Program-made: the position numbers and the translations under genes
Shown: positions 52,931 through 62,698 of the stretch, piece by piece
Layout of the letters: each line of letters opens with the position of its first letter
Position numbering within the stretch: the stretch's first letter is position 1
Notes under the pieces: generated by a model
Databases searched by the model: none
What the model was told of the DNA's origin: nothing
What the model saw: the letters and a program-made list of their open reading frames with translations, nothing else
Origin: Actinomyces marmotae
Lineage (GTDB): Bacteria; Actinomycetota; Actinomycetes; Actinomycetales; Actinomycetaceae
Reading direction: 5' to 3'
Assembly: GCF_013177295.1 (NCBI RefSeq)
Contig: NZ_CP053642.1
Location: 1,984,001-2,048,000 of the forward strand
DNA: 64,000 nt

Positions 52931-53284
52931 TCAGTCGAGACCGTGCTCGGCACGGTAGTCCTCGTTCTGCGGGGGCAGGGCGGCGACCATGGGGTCGTCA
53001 TAGTCCAGGGCGCCGGTCTTCTGGGCACCGCCGGGCGAGCCGAGGCCGCGCAACTCGAAGAAGTCGATATTGGCGCGGGTGTAGTCCGCCCACTCCTCGG
53101 GGACGTCGTCCTCGTAGAAGATCGCCTCCGTGGGGCAGACGGGCTCGCAGGCGCCGCAGTCCACGCACTCGTCGGCGTTGATGTACAGGCTCCGCTCGCC
53201 CTCGTAGATGCAGTCCACCGGACACTCGTCGACGCAGGCACGATCCTTGACATCCACGCACGGCTGGGCGATGACGTAGGTCAT
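52931..53284 (-). CDS. fdxA: 7Fe ferredoxin
   Basis: A 117-residue seven-iron ferredoxin. Cysteines fall in C-x(7)-C-x(3)-C ([17 protein letters not shown]) for the 3Fe-4S side and in [13 protein letters not shown] for the 4Fe-4S cluster. The length and acidic C-terminus are typical of actinobacterial FdxA. GAGAGGA precedes the ATG by eight bases. It is probably an electron carrier for cytochromes P450 or other oxidoreductases; the partner is not in the window. Confidence 0.93.
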   Translation of the reverse strand: MTYVIAQPCVDVKDRACVDECPVDCIYEGERSLYINADECVDCGACEPVCPTEAIFYEDDVPEEWADYTRANIDFFELRGLGSPGGAQKTGALDYDDPMVAALPPQNEDYRAEHGLD

Positions 53285-53457
53285 GGCGGGGTTCCTCTCG
53301 ACTAGGGCCCGGCGCCGCTTACCGGCGGCGCCCGATCAAGCCCAAGTATTGTCCCGCCCGGGCCGAATCCCCAAGACGACCGCATAGTGGCGGCGAGCAC
53401 GCCCGCGCGGGCGTCCAGGACCGCTCCCAGTCGCCCCCATCCGACGGCGCGATACGC

Positions 53458-56136
53458 CTAGTCCTGTCGGCCGAAGCCCGCCTTGGCATCGGGCGTCGGC
53501 TGGGGCACGGCCTCCTCGGCGGGGGGCGCCGCCTGGGCCTGAGGAGCCGGGGGCGCCGGAGCGGCCGGGGGCGCCGGGGCGGCGGCCGCGGGGCCGTCCG
53601 ACGACCCGCCGGACGGCGCCTCCTGGCCCTGCGGGCTCGTCTGGGAGGAGGGGCCCGGGCCCTGGGACTGCCCGGCCTGAGCGCTCGGCGGATGCGCTGG
53701 GGCGCCCCCGCCGGAGCAGGTCACGGCGTTGTCAGGGTCATAGGTGGTGCGGAGGGTGTCCTCGGTGACGGTGCCGTCCGGGGCCTTGCGGCTGCGGGTC
53801 ACCGTGATGGAGAAGCCGCCCTCTCCCCCGCCGTAGGGCTCGCAGCGGGGGCCGGAGCGGTTGACGGTGCGGATGGGGGTGTAGCCCTGCTTCTCACCGG
53901 AGACGATCGAGACGTCGTAGTGACGCGTGGACCACAGGCGCACGTGCACCTTGCCGTCCACCACCCAGGCCTGGATGAGCGCGTGATAGGGGGTCGAGTT
54001 GGTGAACTTGACGTCCTTCTCCGGGGACCACAGGGTGGCCTCGCGCCCCGCCGGGTAGCGATCGAACCAGTAGGAGTGGGGATGGTGCTCGACGTCGTCC
54101 ATCCCGGCCTCGTAGGCGGCGTTGAACACGGTGGTGCCGATCTGGGAGAGCCCGCCCCCGAACGCCTCGGTGTGGACCCCGTCGAGGATGACCCCGGAGG
54201 AGGTGAAGCCGTGCTCGGCGTCCACGGGCTCCAGGGACTCGTTCGTGGAGAAGGTGGCCCCCGGCTTGACGATCTTGCCGTTGAGCGCGGCGGCGCCCGC
54301 GATGAGGTTCTGGGTGCGGGCGGCGTCCTCGTAGTAGTCGGTGGCGTACTCGCCGACGATCTCCTTGATCCCCCAGTCCGCCTCAGCGGTGGTGGAGGAG
54401 GGCGCGGAGGAGGTCATCGGCAGGACGACCGCGCGCTGGGAAGACCCCACCTGGGTGCTGCCGATGGTGATGATCTGGGTGGACAGCGCGGTGGTGTCGA
54501 TGGCCAGGCCGTCGACGGGCGCCACGTACTGCGGTCTGGCGTCGGCGCGGCCCTCGATGGTCCACCCGGACTCGACGGCGGCCCTCTCGATCTGGGAGCC
54601 CATCGCCGCGACCACCGCCTGGCGCAGCGCGTCAGGGTCGAGGGTGGTGGACAACTCACCCGTCTTGGCGCTAATGCGCAGCATGGGGGCGAGCTCCTGG
54701 GGGCTCAGGGTCAGGGAGCCGGTGGCGGGAGCGGCCGTCGTCGCCGCATCCGCGGTGACCGTCACGGGCGCGGACAGGACGGGGGCGATGACGCTGTCGG
54801 CGTAGGACTGGGCCTGCTCGTCGGTGATGGCGGGGCTCGTGGTCCCCTCGACGAGGGCGATGGTGGAGGCCCCCAGCGGCCAGTCCGAGGACAGTCCGCT
54901 GACCGAGGCCTCGACGTCGACGCCGGTGCCGGCGCGGCTCGGCGAGACCACGGGCTTGGTGCCCCGCAGGGAGATCTCGGCGTTGACGGTGCCCGACGAG
55001 AGCTCGTCCAGGTGGCCGTTGAGGCTGCGGGTCAGGGCGGCCGAGTCCACGGAGGTGGCGGCGGGCACCGAGGCCCCGCCGAGGCGGTCGATGATGGTGA
55101 GCGGGTTGAGGGTGAAGCCCGTCAGGCGGCCGACGCTGGAAGCGGCGTCCACGCTCACGCCAGAGTCCACGGGCGTGATCTGGGCGGACTTATCGCCCGC
55201 GGTGACTGTGACCGGATGGGCCAGGCTCTGGGCGAAGGACTGCTCGACGGCGCTCCTCGCCTCCGATGGGCTCATCCCCCCGACGCTCACCCCGCCGACG
55301 GTCGAGCCATCGGCGAGGGCCTGGGTGGTCCAGATCGCCGAGCCGAGCCACGCCGTGGCGACGAGGGCCCCGGCGGCGATCATGAGGCGCCGGGGGTTGC
55401 GGACGGGCCCCTTGGCCAGGCCGAGGAGGGCGGCGGCTCGACCAGCCCCCTCATCCTCACCGGGGCGATCAGCGGCTCGGTCCCCCTGGGTATCAGCGCC
55501 GGCCTCGGAATCCGCCTCCTCGACGGCGATCTCCGGGGTGGCGGTCTCGGGCAGGGCATGGATCGGGCGTGCGGCCGCACCGGCATCGCCCGGGGCTTCG
55601 GCACCGGCCGGCGGGACAGCGGTGCGCGCTCCCGCGGCGACAACGCCCAGGGCGGCGGCAGCGACGGCAGCGTCGGAGACCCCGGCCAGGTCGGTGGGCT
55701 GGGAACTCTCCCCAGCGGCCGCGCTTCCGGCCTGACCCGTCTGAGCTCCGCCGCTCTCAGTGGGCGCGTCCGAGGGCGCTCCCTCGGCGTCGTCGGCGGG
55801 CTCGGTGCCGCCGTCGGCCGCGGTCCTGGCACCCTCCTCCACCTCCCCGGGGGCGACGGCCTCGGGCAGGACGACGCCGATCCGGTCGGCCAGGGTGGCG
55901 ATCGCCAGGGCGCTCGCCGCGATGGCGGCGTCGGCCGGCAGCACGACCTCGGGGACCGCGCCCCCGACCTCGGGGGCGTCAGCATCGCCGGCGTCGGGCG
56001 CGCCCCCCTCCGCGGGCGGGGCCTCGGCGAGGGCATCGCCGTCGAGCGCCGCCTCCGCAGCGTGGTCGGGGGTGGCGGCATGCAGGGCCTCCAGCGCAGC
56101 AGTGGCCTCGTCAGGGCTGGTCACGGCGTCATTCAT
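53458..56136 (-). CDS. VanW-family protein with long acidic cytoplasmic N-terminus
   Basis: An 892-residue membrane-anchored protein. Residues 1-245 are Ala/Glu/Asp-rich and probably disordered and cytoplasmic. One transmembrane segment (LMIAAGALVATAWLGSAI, about 251-268) follows. The outer part has peptidoglycan-binding-4-like repeats (GGVSVGGMSPSEA...) and a VanW domain (PGATFSTNESL, FGGGLSQIGTTVFNAAYEAG, HSYWFDRYPAG). The C-terminus is Pro/Gln/Ala-rich. VanW proteins are linked to the envelope and glycopeptide response, with no defined activity. GGAGG lies seven bases before the ATG. typA lies 27 bp upstream. Confidence 0.85.
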   Translation of the reverse strand: MNDAVTSPDEATAALEALHAATPDHAAEAALDGDALAEAPPAEGGAPDAGDADAPEVGGAVPEVVLPADAAIAASALAIATLADRIGVVLPEAVAPGEVEEGARTAADGGTEPADDAEGAPSDAPTESGGAQTGQAGSAAAGESSQPTDLAGVSDAAVAAAALGVVAAGARTAVPPAGAEAPGDAGAAARPIHALPETATPEIAVEEADSEAGADTQGDRAADRPGEDEGAGRAAALLGLAKGPVRNPRRLMIAAGALVATAWLGSAIWTTQALADGSTVGGVSVGGMSPSEARSAVEQSFAQSLAHPVTVTAGDKSAQITPVDSGVSVDAASSVGRLTGFTLNPLTIIDRLGGASVPAATSVDSAALTRSLNGHLDELSSGTVNAEISLRGTKPVVSPSRAGTGVDVEASVSGLSSDWPLGASTIALVEGTTSPAITDEQAQSYADSVIAPVLSAPVTVTADAATTAAPATGSLTLSPQELAPMLRISAKTGELSTTLDPDALRQAVVAAMGSQIERAAVESGWTIEGRADARPQYVAPVDGLAIDTTALSTQIITIGSTQVGSSQRAVVLPMTSSAPSSTTAEADWGIKEIVGEYATDYYEDAARTQNLIAGAAALNGKIVKPGATFSTNESLEPVDAEHGFTSSGVILDGVHTEAFGGGLSQIGTTVFNAAYEAGMDDVEHHPHSYWFDRYPAGREATLWSPEKDVKFTNSTPYHALIQAWVVDGKVHVRLWSTRHYDVSIVSGEKQGYTPIRTVNRSGPRCEPYGGGEGGFSITVTRSRKAPDGTVTEDTLRTTYDPDNAVTCSGGGAPAHPPSAQAGQSQGPGPSSQTSPQGQEAPSGGSSDGPAAAAPAPPAAPAPPAPQAQAAPPAEEAVPQPTPDAKAGFGRQD

Positions 56137-56163
56137 GAGGGAACCTCCAGGGAAGGGCGGTCA

Positions 56164-58086
56164 TCAGGACTGGGAACGACGGCGGCGAGCCGCCTCCTTG
56201 AACCGCTCCTGGGAATCAAGAATCACCTTACGAATGCGCACGGCCTCAGGGGTGACCTCCACGCACTCGTCATCAGCGGCGAACTCGAGGGCCTCCTCGA
56301 GGGTGAGCCTGCGGGGCGGCACGAGCCCCTCAAAGGAGTCGGCGGTGGAGGAGCGCATGTTGGTCTGCTGCTTCTCGCGCACGACATTGACGTCCATGTC
56401 CTCATTGCGGGGGTTCTCCCCCACGACCTGCCCCTCGTAGGTCTCCTGAGTGGGCTCCACGAAGAAGGTGCCGCGGTCCTGGAGGCGGATGAGGGCGTAG
56501 GCGGTGACGGCGCCCGCACGATCCGAGACGAGGGATCCCGTGGTGCGCGAGACGATCGGGCCGGCCCAGGGCTCGTAGCCCTCCGCGATGGAAGAGGCGA
56601 TGCCCGTGCCGCGGGTGTCGGTGAGGAACTGGCTGCGGAAGCCGATGAGGCCGCGCGCAGGCACAAGGAACTCCATGCGGATCCAGCCGGTGCCGTGGTT
56701 GGTCATCGTCTCCATGCGGCCCTTGCGGGCCGCCATGAGCTGCGTGACGGCGCCCAGGTGCTCCTCGGGGACGTCGATCGTCATGCGCTCAACGGGCTCG
56801 TGCCGCTTGCCGTCGATCATGCGGGTCACGACCTGGGGCTTGCCGACGGTGAGCTCGAATCCCTCACGGCGCATCTGCTCCACCAGGATCGCCAGGGCGA
56901 GCTCGCCGCGCCCCTGGACCTCCCAGGCGTCCGGGCGGGAGGTCGGCAGGACGCGCAGGGAGACGTTGCCGATGAGCTCGCGGTCGAGGCGGTCCTTGAC
57001 CTGGCGGGCCGTGACCTTGGCGCCCTTGGTGCGCCCGGCCATCGGGGAGGTGTTGATCCCGATGGTCATGGAGATAGCGGGATCGTCGACCGTGATGAGG
57101 GGCAGCGGGCGGGGATCCTCGGGATCGACGAGGGACTCGCCGATGGTGATGTCCTCGATGCCCGCGATGGCCACGATGTCACCGGCGTGGGCCTCCTCGG
57201 CGGGCTTGCGGTCAAGGCCCTCGGTGACCAGCAGCTCGGAGACGCGCGCGTTGGCCAGGGTGCCGTCATGGCGGGCCCAGGCCACGGCCTGCCCCTTGCG
57301 GATCGTGCCGTTGTGGATGCGCAGCAGCGCCAGGCGGCCCAGGAACGGGGAGGCGTCCAGGTTGGTGACGTGGGCCTGGAGGGGAGCGCCCTCGTCGTAG
57401 GAGGGTCCGGGGATCCGCTCGATGATCGTGCGGAAGAGAGGCTCGAGGTCCTCATTGGCGGGCAACTCGCCGTCGGCCGGCTGGGCGGTATCCGCCCGGC
57501 GGGCCTTGGCGGAGGCGTAGATGACGGGGACGTCGAGGACGGCGTCGAGGTCGATGCCCGGGTCCTCGTCCGCGAGGTCCGAGGCCAGCGAGAGCAGCAG
57601 GTCTGTGGACTCCGAGACCACCTCGTCGAGGCGGGAGTCGGGGCGGTCCACCTTGTTGACCACGAGGATGACCGGCAGGCTCGCGGCCAGGGCCTTGCGC
57701 AGCACGAACCGGGTCTGCGGCAGGGGCCCCTCAGAGGCGTCCACGAGGAGGACGACGCCGTCGACCATCGACAGGCCGCGCTCGACCTCGCCACCGAAGT
57801 CGGCGTGGCCGGGGGTGTCGATGACGTTGATGGTGATGCCGTCCGGCAGGCCGGCCTCGACCGCGGCGGGGCCCGCGTAATGGACGGCCGTGTTCTTGGC
57901 GAGGATCGTGATGCCCTTCTCGCGCTCAAGCTCGCCGGAGTCCATGACCCGCTCAGCGGTGTTCTCCTGCGTGGCTCGGGCGCCGAACGCGCCCGCCTCC
58001 CAGAGCATCCCGTCGACAAGGGTGGTCTTGCCATGGTCGACGTGGGCGACGATGGCGACGTTGCGCAGGTCCTGGCGCACGGTCAT
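56164..58086 (-). CDS. typA: ribosome-associated GTPase TypA/BipA
   Basis: A 640-residue translational GTPase. It has G1 [13 protein letters not shown]3 [12 protein letters not shown]4 NKVDRPD, then EF-G-like domains and the BipA-specific C-terminal domain ([21 protein letters not shown]). It binds the ribosome under stress and aids 50S maturation in other bacteria. The ATG at 58086 begins at the conserved [16 protein letters not shown]. It is followed after 27 bp by the VanW gene. Confidence 0.95.
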   Translation of the reverse strand: MTVRQDLRNVAIVAHVDHGKTTLVDGMLWEAGAFGARATQENTAERVMDSGELEREKGITILAKNTAVHYAGPAAVEAGLPDGITINVIDTPGHADFGGEVERGLSMVDGVVLLVDASEGPLPQTRFVLRKALAASLPVILVVNKVDRPDSRLDEVVSESTDLLLSLASDLADEDPGIDLDAVLDVPVIYASAKARRADTAQPADGELPANEDLEPLFRTIIERIPGPSYDEGAPLQAHVTNLDASPFLGRLALLRIHNGTIRKGQAVAWARHDGTLANARVSELLVTEGLDRKPAEEAHAGDIVAIAGIEDITIGESLVDPEDPRPLPLITVDDPAISMTIGINTSPMAGRTKGAKVTARQVKDRLDRELIGNVSLRVLPTSRPDAWEVQGRGELALAILVEQMRREGFELTVGKPQVVTRMIDGKRHEPVERMTIDVPEEHLGAVTQLMAARKGRMETMTNHGTGWIRMEFLVPARGLIGFRSQFLTDTRGTGIASSIAEGYEPWAGPIVSRTTGSLVSDRAGAVTAYALIRLQDRGTFFVEPTQETYEGQVVGENPRNEDMDVNVVREKQQTNMRSSTADSFEGLVPPRRLTLEEALEFAADDECVEVTPEAVRIRKVILDSQERFKEAARRRRSQS

Positions 58087-58239
58087 GTGTGGGCTCTTCT
58101 TCCGTCTGGGGAGCGCCCGGGAAGGACGCGGTGCCAGGTCGACACCGCGCGCGAGGCGCACAGCGGGCCAAGGCTAGTCGCGCGCCCGCCCGGCGCGCCA
58201 TGGCGAGGGTGACACCGCTCCTGTGCTGCCGCTCACGGC

Positions 58240-58938
58240 CTACACCAGGACCAGGGTGACGGCCACGACGACGGCGATCGCAGCGATCGATATCACAGCG
58301 ATCGCGCCCGGGTTGCGACGGGCGGCGCGCTCGCACGAGGACGCCGCGACGCCGGAATCACCCCCCGCGCCAGTCACGCCGGCGCTCTCAAGGCGCGCGC
58401 GGTAGGCCTCGATGAGGTCGGCGGCGCGCTCCGCGGTGAGGGCCAGCACGATGGGGCGGCCACGACCGTGAGCGCCATCCAGGCCGCGGCCCCCGGCTCC
58501 AGGGAGGAGTCCCTCGCCGCCCGCCGGCGCTGGGCGCTCCCCGACGGCGGCGCGCGACCGCTCGATCTGCCGGTTGACGCCGATCGACAGCCCGCCCTGG
58601 CGGGGCGCGGCGGAGACGGGGACGCGGGCGCCGTCGCAAGTGATGATCTCCAGGCCCCAGCGGCCGCCGCAGCGCTGGTAGGCGCCCCAGCCGACACGGT
58701 GGGTGGCCAGGAGGTTGCGCGCGGTCAGGCCGCGCTCGTCGAGGCGCAGCTCGGGCTGCCACCACAGGGCGTAGGCCGCGGCCGTCGCGGCCAGGGCGCA
58801 GGCCAGGGCGATGAGGAGGGGCCGGGCACCGTCGTTGATGCCGATCGTGACCGCGAGCGCAGCCCCGAGTCCCGCCACGAGGAGCGTGAGAGAGCGCCCA
58901 AACCGGGGGCGGATGATGACTGTGGGAACCGTGATCAT
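58240..58938 (-). CDS. PH-like (bPH6) membrane protein
   Basis: A 232-residue protein with two N-terminal transmembrane segments (LTLLVAGLGAALAVTIGI and LLIALACALAATAAAYAL), a PH-like beta region (LRLDERGLTARNLLATHRVGW) and one C-terminal transmembrane segment (AIAVISIAAIAVVVAVTLVLV). Actinobacteria have many such small proteins without known function. An element of 22-bp repeats lies directly upstream (58976-59043) and may cover its promoter. Confidence 0.7.
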   Translation of the reverse strand: MITVPTVIIRPRFGRSLTLLVAGLGAALAVTIGINDGARPLLIALACALAATAAAYALWWQPELRLDERGLTARNLLATHRVGWGAYQRCGGRWGLEIITCDGARVPVSAAPRQGGLSIGVNRQIERSRAAVGERPAPAGGEGLLPGAGGRGLDGAHGRGRPIVLALTAERAADLIEAYRARLESAGVTGAGGDSGVAASSCERAARRNPGAIAVISIAAIAVVVAVTLVLV

Positions 58939-58975
58939 GCGCCTATCCTCTCCCTCCCCTCCCCCCCCTCTCAGC

Positions 58976-59043
58976 GAGACCGGTCGAAAATAGGAGCGAG
59001 ACCGGTTCGCGGACCGGTCTCGCTCCTATTTTCGACCGGTCTC
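58976..59043. repeat. 22-bp-period element, compact palindrome
   Basis: Two plus-oriented GAGACCGGT copies (58976, 58998) face two inverted copies (59013, 59035) with 22-bp steps inside each arm and a centre of only six bases. The whole forms a near-perfect inverted repeat with arms of about 31 bp, capable of a strong hairpin. It lies after the stop of the LLM oxidoreductase gene and before the start of the PH-like gene. Confidence 0.92.
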
Positions 59044-59054
59044 GCTCATGGGGG

Positions 59055-60062
59055 TCAGGGGCGCCAGGCGGAGGCGAGGAGCTCGTAGGAGCGGCGGCGG
59101 GCGGCGGCGTCGTAGATGTAGGACAGGACGAGGACCTCCTCCAGGCCCCAGCGCTCCTCAAGATCGCGCAGGCCGGTGACCACGGTCTCGGGCGCCCCCA
59201 CGAAGGACAGGCGCATCGCCTCCTCGACAGCGCCCTCCCTCCCGGCCGCCAGCGCCCGCCAGCCCTCCGGATCCTCCAGCGGCGGCTCCAACGGTCCCGG
59301 GGCGCCGGACACGAGCCGCGCCGCGCAGGCCATCGCGGTGGAGAAGAGGCTGCGCGCCTCATCATCGCTGGGCGCGACGGCAGCGTTCACCGCCGCGGCC
59401 ACGCGCGGGGCCTCAATGGTGGCCGTCGGCGCGGAGGCGTCGAAGACCGACCGGTAGGTGGCCACGGCCGCCTCGGCCTGCGAGGGGGCGAAATGCGAGG
59501 CGACGACGAAGGGCAGGCCCAGCGCGCCGGCGACCCTCGCCCCGTTGACCGAGGATCCGAGTACCCAGACGGGCGTGCGGGTCCCCTCCCCCGGGACCGC
59601 CCGGACCCGGCTCCCCGGACCGCCCGGCTCACCGTGACCCACGTAGCCCAGGATGTCGGTGATGCTCGATGTGAAGGCGGCGGGGTCCGCCGGGCCCCGC
59701 CGCAGCGCCCCCGCCGTCAGCGCGTCCGTGCCGGGCGCGCGCCCCAGCCCGATCCCGACCCGCCCGGGGTAGATCGTGGCGAGCGTCCCGAACTGCTCGG
59801 CGACGACCAGGGGCGGGTGATTGGGGAGCATCGAGCAGCCGGCCACGCCGATCCGCTCCGTCGCGGCGAGCACCTGGCCGAGCAGGATCGGGGTGGCCGA
59901 GGACAGGTAGAGGGGGGAGGCGTGGTACTCGGTGACCCAGTATCGGGCGTAGCCGGCCCTGTCTGCCGCGCGCGCCAACTCGCGCATCTCGGTCAGGGCG
60001 CGGCCCCAGCCGCGTCCGACGGCGGAGGGGACGGGGTCGAGGACGGACAACTCGGCGCTCAT
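59055..60062 (-). CDS. LLM-class flavin-dependent oxidoreductase (luciferase-like)
   Basis: A 335-residue protein of the luciferase-like monooxygenase family in the MsnO8-type branch. It shows the N-terminal ELSVLDPVPS, the ARAADRAGYARYWVTEYH helix-strand with His, GVAGCSMLPNHPPLVVAEQF and a barrel segment GRVGIGLGRAPGTD. The ATG at 60062 matches the family start; the frame extends upstream without homology. Substrate unknown; it is monocistronic. Confidence 0.85.
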   Translation of the reverse strand: MSAELSVLDPVPSAVGRGWGRALTEMRELARAADRAGYARYWVTEYHASPLYLSSATPILLGQVLAATERIGVAGCSMLPNHPPLVVAEQFGTLATIYPGRVGIGLGRAPGTDALTAGALRRGPADPAAFTSSITDILGYVGHGEPGGPGSRVRAVPGEGTRTPVWVLGSSVNGARVAGALGLPFVVASHFAPSQAEAAVATYRSVFDASAPTATIEAPRVAAAVNAAVAPSDDEARSLFSTAMACAARLVSGAPGPLEPPLEDPEGWRALAAGREGAVEEAMRLSFVGAPETVVTGLRDLEERWGLEEVLVLSYIYDAAARRRSYELLASAWRP

Positions 60063-60208
60063 GGCGGAACGATAGTGCCCCGGCCGGGACAATACGTGGG
60101 TCGGAAGGCACAGCGCGTCAACTCGCATCCTCCAGGCTCGCCCCGCGCCGGGCGCGCGACCGGCCCGGGCGTCGATCACCCGGGCCGGTCGTGGAGTTGA
60201 CGGCGCGC

Positions 60209-60766
60209 TCAGCGGCGCTTGGCGGTCACCACCGTCATGAAGGCGGACTTGAGGACGTCGCCGATGATGAAGGGCGTCAGCCCCAGGGCGACGGCCTTGC
60301 CCCAGCCCACCCCCAGGGCGATCTTGAGCCAGATGACCCCGGGGACGAACACAGAACTCGAGGCGATGAGCATGAGGGCGAAACGGACGGGAAGGCCGGC
60401 GTCCGACCGCGCGACACGGCCGGCGAGCCCCGCGGCCAGGGCGTAGCCGAGGACATAGCCAAAGGAGGCGGTCACCCCACCGCTCCAACCGGCGAGGACC
60501 GGCGCCCCGACGGCGGCCAGCCCCGCCAGCAGGAGGGAGGAGGCGATGCCGCGCCGGCTGCCGAGCACCGCGCCGACGCCGAGGGCGGCCAGGGAACCCA
60601 GGGTCACCGGGACCGGGGTGAAGGGCAGCGGTAGCGAGACCTGGCCGATGAGGGCGAGGGCGGCGGTGCCCAGGACGATGAGGGCCGCCTCGCGCGCGGC
60701 AAGGGCGAGGTGGGAGGCGGGCGTGGCAACGGCCGCACCGGCCGCTGGCGAGGTCTTATTGATCAT
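60209..60766 (-). CDS. bioY: biotin transporter BioY (ECF S-component)
   Basis: A 185-residue membrane protein with six hydrophobic segments. It carries the BioY signatures LPFTPVPVTLGSLAAL and the FGYVLGYALAAGLAG block. BioY binds biotin and works with the ECF energy module (BioM/BioN or shared EcfAT), which is not in this window. The ATG at 60766 was chosen because the upstream 16 codons are not conserved. Confidence 0.9.
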   Translation of the reverse strand: MINKTSPAAGAAVATPASHLALAAREAALIVLGTAALALIGQVSLPLPFTPVPVTLGSLAALGVGAVLGSRRGIASSLLLAGLAAVGAPVLAGWSGGVTASFGYVLGYALAAGLAGRVARSDAGLPVRFALMLIASSSVFVPGVIWLKIALGVGWGKAVALGLTPFIIGDVLKSAFMTVVTAKRR

Positions 60767-60978
60767 GGGCCCACGGTATGCGGGCGCTCTCCGAGCGGGA
60801 TACCCCGGACCCACGCAGCCTCACCCCACTCCATCTTGTGCGATTCCCACAAAAGGAGCGAGATTTCAGGAGACGAGCTCGCGAGCACGGGAAGGGTGGC
60901 GCCCGCCGTCGCGCCCGGGCGCCACCGGGGCGCCACCGGCGGTGCCGAGCGCGCGCCCGGTGGCCGCTGAGCAGGTCC

Positions 60979-62013
60979 TCAGACGACGCGCGCGATCCAG
61001 TCCAGGATGTCGCCCATCACCTCGTCGCGGTTGGTCTCGTTGAGGGCCTCATGGCGCGCCCCCGGGTAGAGGCGCAGACCAAGTGGGCAGGCCCCGGCCC
61101 TGGCGTAGCGCCGCCCCACCCAGCGAGGCCCCTTCCCCATCGCGCCCACAGGGTCCTGGGCCCCTGACAGCAGGAGGATCGGCAGTCCCGCCGGGGTGGC
61201 GTTGAAGACGGCGCGGCTGGAGGCCGCGCGCACGAGGTCGACGAGGTCGCGATAGAAGGCGGTGGTGTAGTCGAATCCGCACAGGGGGTCGGCCACGAAG
61301 GCGTCAACAACCGCCTCGTCCCGGCTGAGCCAGTCGTACCGGGTGCGGCCCGGGGAGAAGGGCTTGCTGTAGGGCCCCAACACGAGGGCGTCGAGGATCC
61401 TCTCCCGCCGGCGCGGCCCCCGCGCCAGGCACAGCGCCCGGGTGACGGCGGGGCCGATGGCCGCGAGGATCCCGGCGCTCCCGGTCGTGCCCACGAGGAT
61501 GAGACCGGCGATGGCGGCGGCGGGGTCGGCCCCGGGACCCGCCCCGAGCCTGGGGGCGAGCACCCGCGCCAGGATGGAACCCCAGGAGTGGCCCATGAGG
61601 ATGACCGGGAGCCCGGGGAAGGCCCGCCCGATCCAGCCCCGCGTCTGGGCGAGGTCGGCGAGGATCCTCTCGGCGCCGTCGGCGTCGGCGGTGTGCCCGC
61701 TCTCATCCGGGGAGGCCATCGTCAGGCCGTGCCCGCGGTGGTCGTCGGCCACCACCGCGTAGCCGGCCTCCACGGCGCAGCGGGCGAAGGCCCCGTAGCG
61801 GGCGGTGTGCTCGCCCATGCCGTGGACGAGTTGGATGACCGCGCGCGGCATCGGCGCGCCGTCCTCATCGGCCGCGCCATCGGCAGGCGCCCAGACGCTG
61901 AGGGCGAGACGGCGGCCGTCGTCGGCGGTGATCCACTCCCGGGCCTCGCGCGCGATCCCGGCCTCCCGAGGGGCCCGCCCCGCATCCGCACCAGGCGATC
62001 CGCTTATGGTCAT
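60979..62013 (-). CDS. alpha/beta hydrolase, monoacylglycerol lipase-like
   Basis: A 344-residue hydrolase. It has VIQLVHGMGEHTARYGAFA with the oxyanion HG, ADDHRGHGLT, the nucleophile elbow MGHSWGSILAR, a late Asp in SGAQDPVG and His in YPGARHEALNE, the usual order of monoglyceride lipases. Its start at 62013 lies three bases from the start of the divergent Nudix gene, leaving no room for a conventional leader on either side, so leaderless transcription is likely. Confidence 0.85.
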   Translation of the reverse strand: MTISGSPGADAGRAPREAGIAREAREWITADDGRRLALSVWAPADGAADEDGAPMPRAVIQLVHGMGEHTARYGAFARCAVEAGYAVVADDHRGHGLTMASPDESGHTADADGAERILADLAQTRGWIGRAFPGLPVILMGHSWGSILARVLAPRLGAGPGADPAAAIAGLILVGTTGSAGILAAIGPAVTRALCLARGPRRRERILDALVLGPYSKPFSPGRTRYDWLSRDEAVVDAFVADPLCGFDYTTAFYRDLVDLVRAASSRAVFNATPAGLPILLLSGAQDPVGAMGKGPRWVGRRYARAGACPLGLRLYPGARHEALNETNRDEVMGDILDWIARVV

Positions 62014-62016
62014 TCC

Positions 62017-62586
62017 ATGAATGTACCCCGCCCGACCCCGCCCGCTCAGCCCTTCGCCCTGATCCCCGCCACCTACCTCCTCCTGCTGCGCGAGGCTCCC
62101 GGGCAGGGGGCACCCTCGCTCCGCACGCGGGTGCTCCTGCAGTTGCGGCGCGGCACCGGCTACATGGACGGGCACTGGGCCTGCGGGGTGGCCGGGCATG
62201 TGGACGACGGCGAGCCCGTCACCCGCACGGCCGCGCGCGAGGCCGCCGAGGAGGTGGGGGTCACTGTCGAGCCGAGCCTGATCGAACCACTGACCACGCT
62301 GCACCGCTCGAACGACGTGGGCGGGGCGGCGCTGGAGCAGCGCGTCGACTTCTTCTTCACCGCGCGCTCCTGGACGGGCGAGCCACGGATCATGGAGGGC
62401 ACGAAATGCGCGGGCCTGGAGTGGTTCGCCCTGGCGGACCTCCCCGACCCGGTCCCGCCGCATGAGCGGGCCGTCCTGGAGCGCCTCGCCACGGCTCTCG
62501 ACGGCGGCGCGCCTGTGCCCGCGATCCTGCCCTTCGGCTTCGACGGCGAGCGGATCGCGCACTACGGGGTGGCGCGCCCGCACTGA
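62017..62586 (+). CDS. Nudix hydrolase
   Basis: A 189-residue Nudix protein. The Nudix box is complete: GHVDDGEPVTRTAAREAAEEVGV fits G-x5-E-x7-REUxEExGU. It hydrolyses a nucleoside-diphosphate derivative that cannot be specified. The start ATG has no ribosome binding site and sits head to head with the lipase-like gene. Confidence 0.85.
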   Translation: MNVPRPTPPAQPFALIPATYLLLLREAPGQGAPSLRTRVLLQLRRGTGYMDGHWACGVAGHVDDGEPVTRTAAREAAEEVGVTVEPSLIEPLTTLHRSNDVGGAALEQRVDFFFTARSWTGEPRIMEGTKCAGLEWFALADLPDPVPPHERAVLERLATALDGGAPVPAILPFGFDGERIAHYGVARPH

Positions 62587-62698
62587 GGGAGGGGGCGGCC
62601 TCAATGAGGGAGGGGGCGGTCGCCGTCAGCCGGCGCCCCGTCGCGGGCCCGGCACCGGCAGACCCAGCACCGGCAGGCCCGACACCGGCGGACCCAGC

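Noticed and set aside
53692..58212. A 1506-codon open frame antisense to the VanW and typA genes
   Set aside because: It mirrors two genes with clear families on the other strand. In very GC-rich DNA the antisense frames of real genes are often free of stops, and its Gly/Arg/Asp-rich product resembles no protein.
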